This document shows positions 13,178 through 18,800 of a stretch of DNA of 18,800 nucleotides, piece by piece; the first letter of the stretch is position 1, and every line of letters begins with the position of its first letter. The translations under genes were made by a program, and so were the position numbers. Origin of the DNA: Spirochaetaceae bacterium (GTDB taxonomy: Bacteria > Spirochaetota > Spirochaetia > Treponematales > Breznakiellaceae); NCBI GenBank assembly GCA_031283025.1, contig JAITCP010000089.1:1-18800 (forward strand). Reading direction: 5' to 3'. Below the pieces are notes generated by a model, which ran no database searches, had not been told where the DNA came from, and saw only the letters and a list, made by a program, of their open reading frames with translations.

Positions 13178-14635
13178 CTATTCTTCAAATTCAAAACTTA
13201 AACCTATGCCGCAGTTGGGACAATTGGTCATATCCACGGTGATCTTTGCTCCACATTCGGGGCACTCGTACTCCTCAGTTTCTTCCCCTGCTTCAGCATC
13301 TTCTTCCTGTTCCTGTTCTTCTCCGTCTTCTTCCTCCGCTTCTTCATCTTCCACAATTTCTACATATTCTTCTATAAGCCTGCGAAGTTCCGCAATTTGC
13401 GGCTGGCTAACGCCTTTGAGGCCTGAAATTTCTTCTTCTGAAAGTACAAGGAAATCCTCGATAAATTCGATTCCGTTTTCCAGAAGCCCTTCCGAGATTT
13501 CTTTTGCAATTCCCGGCAGTTCGGAAATCCGGGAAATCTCATCCGAATCACCAAAAAGCTCCGATACCGCCCGGCGGGATTCGGAAGCGATGTCCATTTC
13601 TTCAAACTGGGCGTCTGTTTTTACGTCTATGTTCCAGTCTACCAGCCGGTTGGCCAGCCGGACATTGAGACCCTGTTTTCCTATGGCCAGAGAAAGCTGA
13701 GATTCCGTTACCACCGCCAGGGCCTGGTGTTTGCCTTCATCCAGGATGATCACGTCCCGTACTTCCGCAGGGGAAAGGGCGTTCTTTATAAAGCGCCGGG
13801 GATCCGGATCGTATTTGAGTATATCGACCTTCTCCCCTTCAAGTTCCCGAATCACCGCCTGTATACGCACCCCTTTCAGGCCGACGCAGGCCCCCACGGG
13901 ATCAACATCCTCCCGGTTGGAATAGACGGCCAGTTTGGTACGGTACCCCGGCTCACGGACTATTTTGTGTATTTCCACGGTTTTGTCGTAGATTTCCGGC
14001 ACCTCCAGTTCAAAAATCGCCCGGACAAAATCCGTATGCGTCCGGGAAAGAACCACCTGAAGCCCTGCCGGGGTTTTGGTTACTTCTGTAATCAGGGCCT
14101 TTATCCGGTCATTGACATGGTACAATTCCCTTGGGGACTGGTACTTTACGGGAAGTATCCCCTCGACCCTGCCCAAATCTACATAGATGGTCCCTTTCCG
14201 TTCCCGCTGGTAATACCCTATGATTATTTCCCCTTCTTTGTCTTTGTATTCCGAATAAAGGCTGTCCTTTTGTATTTCCCGGATTGTTTGATGGGCGGTT
14301 TGCTTGGCGCTTTGCACTTCAATGCGGTCAAATTCCCTTGGGTCTACTTCCAGGAGGAGGTCATCCCCCAGTTCCGCATCCGGATTGAGTTCCCGCGCTT
14401 CCTCCAATTCTATCTCCGCTACCGGATCATAGACCCCGTCAACTATTGTTTTTTGGGCATAAATTGAAACCACCCGGTTTTCTTCGTTAAACCGTACAAT
14501 GGCATTATCCGCATTTCCAAAACGGCGTTTGTATGCCGCCAGCAGGGTATTCTCAATGGTTTTGAGGATCAATTCCTCCGAGATTCCCTTATCCTGAATA
14601 AGCTGGCGGATTGCATCCGACATATCCGTTGCCAC
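13178..14635 (-). CDS. nusA: Transcription termination/antitermination protein NusA with C-terminal zinc ribbon
   Basis: NusA binds RNA polymerase and modulates pausing, intrinsic termination and antitermination. Numbered from an upstream ATG at 14674, it has the N-terminal domain (AIRQLIQDKGISEELILKTI), an S1 domain (about 145-212), KH1 (around 258-285, GACVGLKGVRIQAVIREL), KH2 (AIGKQGLNVRLANRL, 329-344), a helix-hairpin-helix region (about 380-437), a very acidic linker (440-469) and a C-terminal zinc-ribbon-like CPECG...CPNCG (Cys 471, 474, 485, 488). I prefer a GTG start at 14635: it has an AGGGGAGG Shine-Dalgarno eight bases upstream and fits the usual N-terminus. The ATG at 14674 is buried in a perfect hairpin. 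It is the second gene of the rimP operon. Confidence 0.95.
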   Translation of the reverse strand: MATDMSDAIRQLIQDKGISEELILKTIENTLLAAYKRRFGNADNAIVRFNEENRVVSIYAQKTIVDGVYDPVAEIELEEARELNPDAELGDDLLLEVDPREFDRIEVQSAKQTAHQTIREIQKDSLYSEYKDKEGEIIIGYYQRERKGTIYVDLGRVEGILPVKYQSPRELYHVNDRIKALITEVTKTPAGLQVVLSRTHTDFVRAIFELEVPEIYDKTVEIHKIVREPGYRTKLAVYSNREDVDPVGACVGLKGVRIQAVIRELEGEKVDILKYDPDPRRFIKNALSPAEVRDVIILDEGKHQALAVVTESQLSLAIGKQGLNVRLANRLVDWNIDVKTDAQFEEMDIASESRRAVSELFGDSDEISRISELPGIAKEISEGLLENGIEFIEDFLVLSEEEISGLKGVSQPQIAELRRLIEEYVEIVEDEEAEEEDGEEQEQEEDAEAGEETEEYECPECGAKITVDMTNCPNCGIGLSFEFEE

Positions 14636-14663
14636 GTCCGTTACCTCCCCTAATTTATAAGGT

Positions 14664-14699
14664 AGTTTGTCCATAATGTGCCTACATTATGGACAAACT
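14664..14699 (-). promoter_or_regulatory. Perfect 16-bp hairpin at the rimP-nusA junction
   Basis: AGTTTGTCCATAATGT (14664-14679) is exactly complementary to ACATTATGGACAAACT (14684-14699), with a 4-base loop. On the minus-strand mRNA the stem starts at the base directly after the rimP stop codon. It encloses the upstream nusA ATG (14672-14674), with AGG in the loop. The strong Shine-Dalgarno for GTG 14635 lies about 15 bases beyond. No T-tract follows, so it is not a terminator. Confidence 0.8.
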
Positions 14700-15188
14700 C
14701 TAATCAGCGTCCAGCCTTGCCTTGGCTATTGTTTCATACATCACTTGTTTTATCTCTCCTCCCGCATCCAACAGGATTTTTTCCCCGTCCGAACCGCGCA
14801 GCACGCCCCGTTCCCACTCGTCCGTTCCGGTAAGCCAGCATTTTACCGCCCTTCCGGTATAATGGCGGAATTCCGCCCCTTCCCTGATAATCCGGTCTGT
14901 TCCGGGGGAAGACACCTCCAAGTACAGGTCCCTGCCCTCCAAAGCCAGCTCCAGCCGGGGAAGAACCGCCCGGTGTATCCGGGAAAGCTCCGCCGTGCCT
15001 ATTCCGGCAGCCCCCCCGCCGGCCTGGCCGTTTACAACCAGCCGAATCTGGGCGCTCCCGGCCCCTTTTCCCCTCCGGCGGAACAGGGAAGCTTCCACCA
15101 GCGCAAAACCCAGGCCGTTAATCACCGGTTCCAATTCCTGAACAAGGGCCGCCGTATCCCGGTCAAGTTCCCTGGATTTGTACTGCAT
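14700..15188 (-). CDS. rimP: Ribosome maturation factor RimP
   Basis: A 162-residue cytoplasmic factor needed for 30S subunit maturation. The N-terminal domain (VQELEPVINGLGFALVEASL) carries an RRRGKG stretch. The family signature LEVSSPGTDRIIREGAEFRHYTG follows, then a C-terminal SH3-like domain (VLRGSDGEKILLDAGGEIK). Length is typical. The N-terminal domain has a glycine-rich insertion (NGQAGGGAAGIGTAEL). The ATG at 15188 is preceded by GGGG with spacing of eight. It heads the rimP-nusA-infB-rbfA operon, with its own promoter and a leader that contains an intrinsic terminator. Its stop is directly followed by the junction hairpin. Confidence 0.94.
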   Translation of the reverse strand: MQYKSRELDRDTAALVQELEPVINGLGFALVEASLFRRRGKGAGSAQIRLVVNGQAGGGAAGIGTAELSRIHRAVLPRLELALEGRDLYLEVSSPGTDRIIREGAEFRHYTGRAVKCWLTGTDEWERGVLRGSDGEKILLDAGGEIKQVMYETIAKARLDAD

Positions 15189-15203
15189 AACCGTTTCCCC
15201 AAG

Positions 15204-15248
15204 AAAAAAGGGGCGTCTGAACGTCCCCTTTTTAATGCGATTTCAGAC
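15204..15248 (-). promoter_or_regulatory. Candidate transcription attenuator in the rimP leader
   Basis: On the minus-strand leader AAAAAGGGG (15233-15225) pairs with CCCCTTTTT (15213-15205), extended by an inner CGT/ACG pairing, and ends in a T-run: an intrinsic terminator only 15 bases before the rimP ATG. The leader's first segment GTCTGAA (15248-15242) is exactly complementary to TTCAGAC (15221-15215) in the loop and right arm of that terminator. The two pairings exclude each other, which is the layout of an antiterminator/terminator switch. The hairpin also has T-runs in the plus direction. Confidence 0.65.
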
Positions 15249-15258
15249 TGTCATAATT

Positions 15259-15287
15259 ACAATAGCAAAAGCGGAGAAAACTGTCAA
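15259..15287 (-). promoter_or_regulatory. Sigma-70-type promoter for the rimP-nusA-infB-rbfA operon
   Basis: A perfect -35 box TTGACA (15282-15287, minus strand) and TATTGT (15259-15264, four of six to the -10) are separated by 17 bases. Transcription would start near 15252, so the antiterminator strand GTCTGAA lies within the first about 10 bases of the RNA and the leader is about 64 bases long. Confidence 0.65.
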
Positions 15288-15401
15288 CTACCCGCAATGC
15301 TAAAATCTAATCTTAACCCAAATTACCGATCACAAACGCTGAACGATCAGACAAGAAATAACGATACGGGAGGTTTCGCTCTTCAAGCCGGATTGATACA
15401 A

Positions 15402-15413
15402 TTGCCGCGGCAA
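15402..15413. repeat. 12-bp palindrome TTGCCGCGGCAA downstream of copA
   Basis: A perfect palindrome about 30 bases after the copA stop codon. There is no T-tract on the minus strand, so it is not a clear terminator. It may be a weak hairpin at the copA transcript end or a protein-binding site. Confidence 0.35.
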
Positions 15414-15441
15414 GGCTGCCCCTTCCAACACGGCGTCTTCC

Positions 15442-18159
15442 TCATGCTTTAAATTGTTTCAGCCTCAGGGCGTTAGTCAGCACCGATACTGAGCTTAAAC
15501 TCATGGCGGCGGCGGCAAAAACCGGATTGAGGAGCGGCCCTCCAAAGAGATACAGCACGCCGGCGGCAATGGGAATGCCCAGTACGTTGTAGCCAAATGC
15601 CCAGAACAGATTTTGTTTGATAGTACGGATCGTCCGCTTGCTTAAATTGATGGCCGTGGGAACGTCAATCAAGTCGGAGCGCATAAGCACAATATCGGCG
15701 GATTCCATCGCCACGTCTGTCCCGCTTCCTATGGCGATTCCGATGTCCGCCTGAGCCAGCGCCGGAGCGTCGTTTATGCCATCTCCAACCATTGCTACTT
15801 TGCGGCCTTCATCCTGCAGCTTCTTCACTTCGGCGGATTTGTCCTGCGGCAGAACTTCCGCAAGCACCCGGTCAATTCCCACCTGTTTGGCGATGGCGTT
15901 TGCTGTTTTTTTATTGTCTCCGGTGATCATGGCGGTTTCAATTCCCATTTTGTGAAGCCGCTCAATCGCCGCCTTGCTGGAAGGCTTTAGCACATCCGCA
16001 ACAGCCACAATCCCCACGAGCTTGCCGTTCAGAGCAGCGTACATCGGCGTTTTTCCTTCGCTTGCAAGCCGGTCGGATGCCGCCTCAAGTTCTGTAAGGG
16101 AAATATTTCTTTCGTCCATGAGTTTTCTGTTACCTATGAGAATAGGGAGTAGGGAGTGGGGAGTAGGGAGTGGGGTTGTTGTTCGCAAGCATTGCGTATT
16201 ACTGTCAAGCACAGCTTTCGTACAATACTCCCCATTCCCCATTCCCCATTCCCCAATCCCCGCTTCAATGCCTCTGCCGGGAATTGCCTTGAAATCCGTT
16301 ACAGGCGGCAGTACAAGTCCGCGCTTTTCCGCTTCCCGCACTATGGCTGACGCAAGGGGATGCTCTGAATTTTTTTCGGCGGCGGCGGTCAGTTGGAGAA
16401 GAATGTCCGGGGCGTTACGGGGCGGAGCCTCGCTGAGGGGGGAAGCGGAAGACGCCGCGTCAGTGGCGGCTGGAGCGAGGGGGGAGACTTCCCCCCTCCC
16501 TACTCCCTGTTCCCTACTCCCCACTCCCCACTCCCCACTCCCTATAATATCGGTAACTTCCGGTTTGCCTTCGGTAATCGTACCGGTTTTGTCAAACACA
16601 ATCGTTTGAATTTTGTGGGCGGTTTCCAGCGCTTCGCCGCCTTTAATCAAAATGCCGTTTTCCGCTCCTTTGCCGGTTGCCACCATGATCGCCGTAGGCG
16701 TGGCAAGGCCGAGGGCGCAGGGGCAGGCGATGACCAGCACGGAAATAAAAATCGTCAAACAGAATTCCGTTACGGACTTTCCGGCGGGTAAACCGGCAGC
16801 GCCAAAAAAAGCCGCAATGAACCACGCGATTCCGGCGGCAAGCGCAATGGCGCAGACAACCGGCACAAAGTAACCGGAGACAATATCCGCCATTTGCGCT
16901 ATCGGCGCTTTTGAACCTTGAGCGTCTTCAACTAACTTGATGATCTGCGCCAGCGCGGTTTCTTTCCCCACTTTTTCCGCCTTAAAACAGAAACGTCCAT
17001 TACTGTTAATGGTAGCGCCGTAAACCGGATCGCCGGGCTTCTTGTCAACCGGCATACTTTCGCCCGTGAGCATGGACTCGTCAACAGCGCTTTGCCCTTC
17101 GGTTACAACTCCGTCCACGGGAATTTTTGCGCCGGGCTTTACCACAATAACATCGCCTTGCCTTACTTCGTCAATGGGAATTTCTTTTTCTATGGTTTCA
17201 CCGGAACTGTTTTTTTCGATAATGACAGCCGTCTTGGGTGCAAGGCCCATAAGTTTTTTTATCGCCTCGCTTGTGCGGCCTTTGGACACCGCTTCAAGGG
17301 ACTTGCCCAGCAGAATCAGGGCGATAATCACTCCGGCGGTTTCAAAGTACAAAGATTCAACAGCGTGATGATTCCCCCCGGCGATCTGAAACAAATTGTA
17401 AACGCTGTAAACTACCGCCGCCGTGGTTCCGATGGCGATAAGGGAATCCATGTTCGGGCTGCGACGCAGAAGATTTCTAAACCCAACGGTATAAAACCGG
17501 CTGCCGGCGATTATAATTGGGATAACTAACGCAAGTTGCACGAGGGCGTAAATAAGGGGAAAATTCATCGGGGCCAAACCGGGTGGGAAAGGAAGATTGA
17601 CCCATTTAATCATGGGGGCCATAGCGATATACAGCAGGGGAAGCCCAAAACCAGCGGCAACAATAAATTTTGTCCAAAGGAGCTTAATTTCTTTTTCTTT
17701 GCGGAGTTTTTCTTCGTCTAACGTATCGGCGGAAACTTCAAGCGGCTGGTAACCGGCATTGGTGATTGCTTCCTTTATTGTTGAAAGACGCAAGGTTTGC
17801 GGATCGTAAACTACAGTCGCTTTTTCCGTGGCGAGGTTTACCGCAGCATTTTCAACGCCGTCAAGATTACGAAGCGTTTTTTCAACACGCGCTGAACAGG
17901 CGGCGCAGTGCATTCCGCCGACGGGGATTGTTACCGTAACCCCTTTGGATTTTTCCGGTACCTCGTAACCGGCGTTTTCAATCGCTTCCTTTATGGCAGA
18001 AAGGTTCAGGATTCCGGCATCATAGACAACCGTCGCTTTTTCCGTGGCGAGGTTTACCGCAGCATTTTCAACGCCGTCAAGATTACGAAGCGTTTTTTCA
18101 ACACGCGCTGAACAGGCGGCGCAGTGCATTCCGCCGACGGACAAAGTTTCAGTAAACAT
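15442..18159 (-). CDS. copA: Copper-exporting P1B-type ATPase CopA with two in-frame insertions
   Basis: A 905-residue inner-membrane pump exporting Cu(I) from the cytoplasm (numbering from ATG 18159). Two heavy-metal domains have GMHCAAC (Cys13/16 and Cys85/88). They are followed by the membrane domain, TGES actuator motif, CPC metal site (479-481), DKTGT phosphorylation site (Asp523), SEHP (His600) and GDGINDAP (from 792). GYNVLGIP and AMSLSS near the C-terminus are the Cu(I) signatures. The nucleotide-binding domain is enlarged by two insertions, about 540-583 and 635-673, built on G-rich heptad repeats. Total length exceeds the usual 800-830. The start is ATG 18159 with AAGGA upstream; a longer TTG-started frame overlaps the previous gene. 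The start lies four bases after the DUF2318 stop, so the pair is probably one operon. Confidence 0.96.
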   Translation of the reverse strand: MFTETLSVGGMHCAACSARVEKTLRNLDGVENAAVNLATEKATVVYDAGILNLSAIKEAIENAGYEVPEKSKGVTVTIPVGGMHCAACSARVEKTLRNLDGVENAAVNLATEKATVVYDPQTLRLSTIKEAITNAGYQPLEVSADTLDEEKLRKEKEIKLLWTKFIVAAGFGLPLLYIAMAPMIKWVNLPFPPGLAPMNFPLIYALVQLALVIPIIIAGSRFYTVGFRNLLRRSPNMDSLIAIGTTAAVVYSVYNLFQIAGGNHHAVESLYFETAGVIIALILLGKSLEAVSKGRTSEAIKKLMGLAPKTAVIIEKNSSGETIEKEIPIDEVRQGDVIVVKPGAKIPVDGVVTEGQSAVDESMLTGESMPVDKKPGDPVYGATINSNGRFCFKAEKVGKETALAQIIKLVEDAQGSKAPIAQMADIVSGYFVPVVCAIALAAGIAWFIAAFFGAAGLPAGKSVTEFCLTIFISVLVIACPCALGLATPTAIMVATGKGAENGILIKGGEALETAHKIQTIVFDKTGTITEGKPEVTDIIGSGEWGVGSREQGVGRGEVSPLAPAATDAASSASPLSEAPPRNAPDILLQLTAAAEKNSEHPLASAIVREAEKRGLVLPPVTDFKAIPGRGIEAGIGEWGMGNGEYCTKAVLDSNTQCLRTTTPLPTPHSLLPILIGNRKLMDERNISLTELEAASDRLASEGKTPMYAALNGKLVGIVAVADVLKPSSKAAIERLHKMGIETAMITGDNKKTANAIAKQVGIDRVLAEVLPQDKSAEVKKLQDEGRKVAMVGDGINDAPALAQADIGIAIGSGTDVAMESADIVLMRSDLIDVPTAINLSKRTIRTIKQNLFWAFGYNVLGIPIAAGVLYLFGGPLLNPVFAAAAMSLSSVSVLTNALRLKQFKA
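16143..16261 (-). repeat. Insertion in copA flanked by inverted heptad arrays
   Basis: The left end has TAGGGAG/TGGGGAG heptads (16143-16175). The right end has complementary-type CTCCCCA/TTCCCCA heptads (16228-16261). Between them is about 52 bases without a repeat. It encodes roughly residues 635-673, which homologous pumps do not need between IEAGI and LIGNRKLM. The frame is kept. The organisation resembles a small non-autonomous element with inverted repeat ends. Confidence 0.75.
16411..16544 (-). repeat. Insertion in copA containing seven tandem heptads
   Basis: Seven heptads (CTCCCTA, CTCCCTG, TTCCCTA, three CTCCCCA, CTCCCTA) run from 16496 to 16544, next to a GC-rich segment with long C and G runs. 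Together they encode about residues 540-583 (GSGEWGVGSREQGVGRGEV, then an Ala/Ser/Pro-rich stretch) between KPEVTDII and DILLQLTAAAEKNSEHP. The frame stays open and no catalytic motif is hit. Confidence 0.75.
17816..17924 (-). repeat. 109-bp perfect direct repeat in copA, unit encoding part of the second HMA domain
   Basis: It is identical base for base to 18032-18140, at a 216-bp period. It encodes the GMHCAAC metal loop through LATEKATVV of the second heavy-metal domain. Sequence outside the unit has diverged between the domains. Confidence 0.93.
18032..18140 (-). repeat. 109-bp perfect direct repeat in copA, unit encoding part of the first HMA domain
   Basis: Partner of 17816-17924, with no mismatch across 109 bases. 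It encodes the first GMHCAAC loop. The abrupt edges suggest gene conversion or a recent partial duplication rather than only an old domain duplication. Confidence 0.93.
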
Positions 18160-18163
18160 ACAT

Positions 18164-18643
18164 TTAATTCCTTTTCCGGCTTTCAAACATGGCCTTTGCC
18201 TGTTTCAAGTATTCCCTTGATATGGTAATAGTTGAACCGGTTACCGTTTTGTTCGCCGGAAAAATCGGCTCCGGGTTGCAGCCTCCGGCCTGCCGCTCAA
18301 CCTGGCTCATGCGGTAACGCCTGCCGCAGTTCTGGCAGACCAGTACCGTACCGTTCTGTACAAAATAACCCCTGCCTGAACTGTAGCATACCTGGCATGC
18401 GTTAAAGGCAGTGCGTATAGTGCCGTCCAGAGCTTTTACCGCCAGCACCTCCATCCTCATTCCGTCTATATCTACCGGATAAAAAAGGGCGTTTTCCGTA
18501 ATGTCCGCAATTTGAATAACCAAATCCCTATCGGCAATTACCGGTTTCCGCTGGTTCAGCGTGGTGTTTTGAGCAGAAATAATCCCCGCTGTCATAAACA
18601 GGATTACTGCGGCAGCCGCCGCGATTTTCGTTCTTGTATTCAT
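18164..18643 (-). CDS. Exported DUF2318-domain putative metal-binding protein
   Basis: A 159-residue exported protein. The N-terminus (MNTRTKIAAAAAVILFMTAG, then IISAQ) is a signal peptide or membrane anchor without a lipobox Cys. The rest matches the DUF2318 cysteine pattern: FNACQVCYSSGRGY (Cys83, Cys86), VCQNCGRRY (Cys103, Cys106) and GGCNPEPI (Cys122). DUF2318 domains occur in membrane proteins of iron or copper handling, and the cysteines suggest metal or Fe-S binding. This is a stand-alone domain, not the larger multi-pass form. The ATG at 18643 has an ideal AAGGAG seven bases upstream; a GTG two codons earlier is too close to it. It is coupled to copA, which points to copper. The exact role is unknown. 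Confidence 0.85.
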   Translation of the reverse strand: MNTRTKIAAAAAVILFMTAGIISAQNTTLNQRKPVIADRDLVIQIADITENALFYPVDIDGMRMEVLAVKALDGTIRTAFNACQVCYSSGRGYFVQNGTVLVCQNCGRRYRMSQVERQAGGCNPEPIFPANKTVTGSTITISREYLKQAKAMFESRKRN

Positions 18644-18667
18644 GTTCACACTCCTTTATAAAATGAA

Positions 18668-18678
18668 CGCCAATGGCG
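18668..18678. promoter_or_regulatory. Small palindrome CGCCAATGGCG upstream of the DUF2318-copA pair
   Basis: An 11-base palindrome with 5-bp arms lies 25 bases before the DUF2318 start, between repeat copy C and the Shine-Dalgarno. A TATAAA (18655-18660) is present, but no -35 box is found at the right distance. It is a possible operator for a metal sensor, though it does not match operators I know for CueR, CsoR or CopY. Confidence 0.25.
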
Positions 18679-18682
18679 CTGG

Positions 18683-18797
18683 GGAACCTCTGAAAACCGG
18701 TTGTTTTTAGAGGTTCCTTTGCAGTTTCTCGCCCTTTGGGCTGCGAAACGTGCGTTTTTAAGCGGTAAATCTCTAAAAACTGAAGTTTTTAGAGATT
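18683..18797 (-). repeat. 115-bp three-hairpin element, copy C (inverted)
   Basis: This is the reverse complement of copy B with 2 of 115 differences. Hairpin 3 is at 18683-18697 with 18703-18717, where one A-T pair has become a G-T (G-U in RNA) pair. The middle hairpin is at about 18724-18749. Hairpin 1 is a 14-bp stem at 18768-18781 with 18784-18797. The copy lies 39 bases upstream of the DUF2318 start codon and reaches almost to the window edge. Confidence 0.9.
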
Positions 18798-18800
18798 CTC

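Noticed and set aside
13727..14467. A 246-codon open frame on the plus strand
   Set aside because: It is antisense to nusA, where S1 and KH motifs prove the minus-strand frame. It has no Shine-Dalgarno or recognisable domain.
15300..15440. A possible tRNA or small RNA between copA and the rimP promoter
   Set aside because: No cloverleaf or T-loop consensus could be formed; only a 12-bp palindrome is present.
18160..18186. A longer copA with a TTG start at 18186
   Set aside because: It would overlap the DUF2318 gene. The ATG at 18159 directly precedes the first HMA domain and has an AAGGA upstream.
8133..18797. The three similar repeats as a CRISPR array
   Set aside because: The copies are about 5 kb apart, one is inverted, and each is 115 bases. 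There are no regular spacers and no cas genes.

Overview
The window looks like chromosomal core-genome DNA from a spirochaete, most plausibly a Treponema of moderate GC content (termite-gut type). This is inferred from gene content, protein sequence style and gene order (infC-rpmI-rplT followed by ZapA/ZapB-like genes; rimP-nusA-infB-rbfA without ylxR/ylxQ). No rRNA or tRNA gene is available to fix the taxonomy.

Layout, left to right. (1) 1-2086, minus strand: the start of a sugar ABC permease (runs off the left edge) behind its lipoprotein binding protein, with a good sigma-70 promoter and candidate operators. (2) 2087-2725, minus: an unrecognised multi-pass membrane protein. (3) 2858-6651, plus: one tightly packed run, infC (TTG start), rpmI, rplT, a coiled-coil ZapB-like gene, zapA, manA and a UPF0178 gene. 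(4) 6624-7880, minus: a GAF/HD-GYP c-di-GMP phosphodiesterase overlapping the previous gene tail to tail. (5) 7881-8605: a 356-base non-coding stretch with a terminator and repeat copy A, then a small hypothetical gene. (6) 8590-9921, plus: a DUF4105 membrane protein. (7) 9922-15188, minus: the rimP-nusA-infB-rbfA operon. (8) 15442-18643, minus: a DUF2318 metal-binding protein coupled to a Cu(I) P1B-ATPase.

The most interesting content is non-coding or inserted. A 115-bp dispersed element with three hairpins occurs three times (8133-8247, 13056-13170, and inverted at 18683-18797). One stem shows a compensatory base-pair change and one loop is inverted between copies. One copy lies inside the nusA-infB operon and one supplies the stop codon of a gene. 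The rimP-nusA-infB-rbfA operon carries a promoter followed by a leader with mutually exclusive antiterminator and terminator pairings just before rimP, and a perfect 16-bp hairpin at the rimP-nusA junction. This invites the idea that NusA controls its own operon by attenuation. CopA carries two in-frame insertions built on G-rich heptanucleotide arrays, and ManA carries an in-frame triplicated 21-bp unit.

Functionally the window combines translation initiation and ribosome assembly (IF3, L35, L20, RimP, IF2, RbfA), transcription (NusA), division (ZapA and its partner), sugar uptake and mannose-6-phosphate isomerisation, c-di-GMP turnover and copper export.
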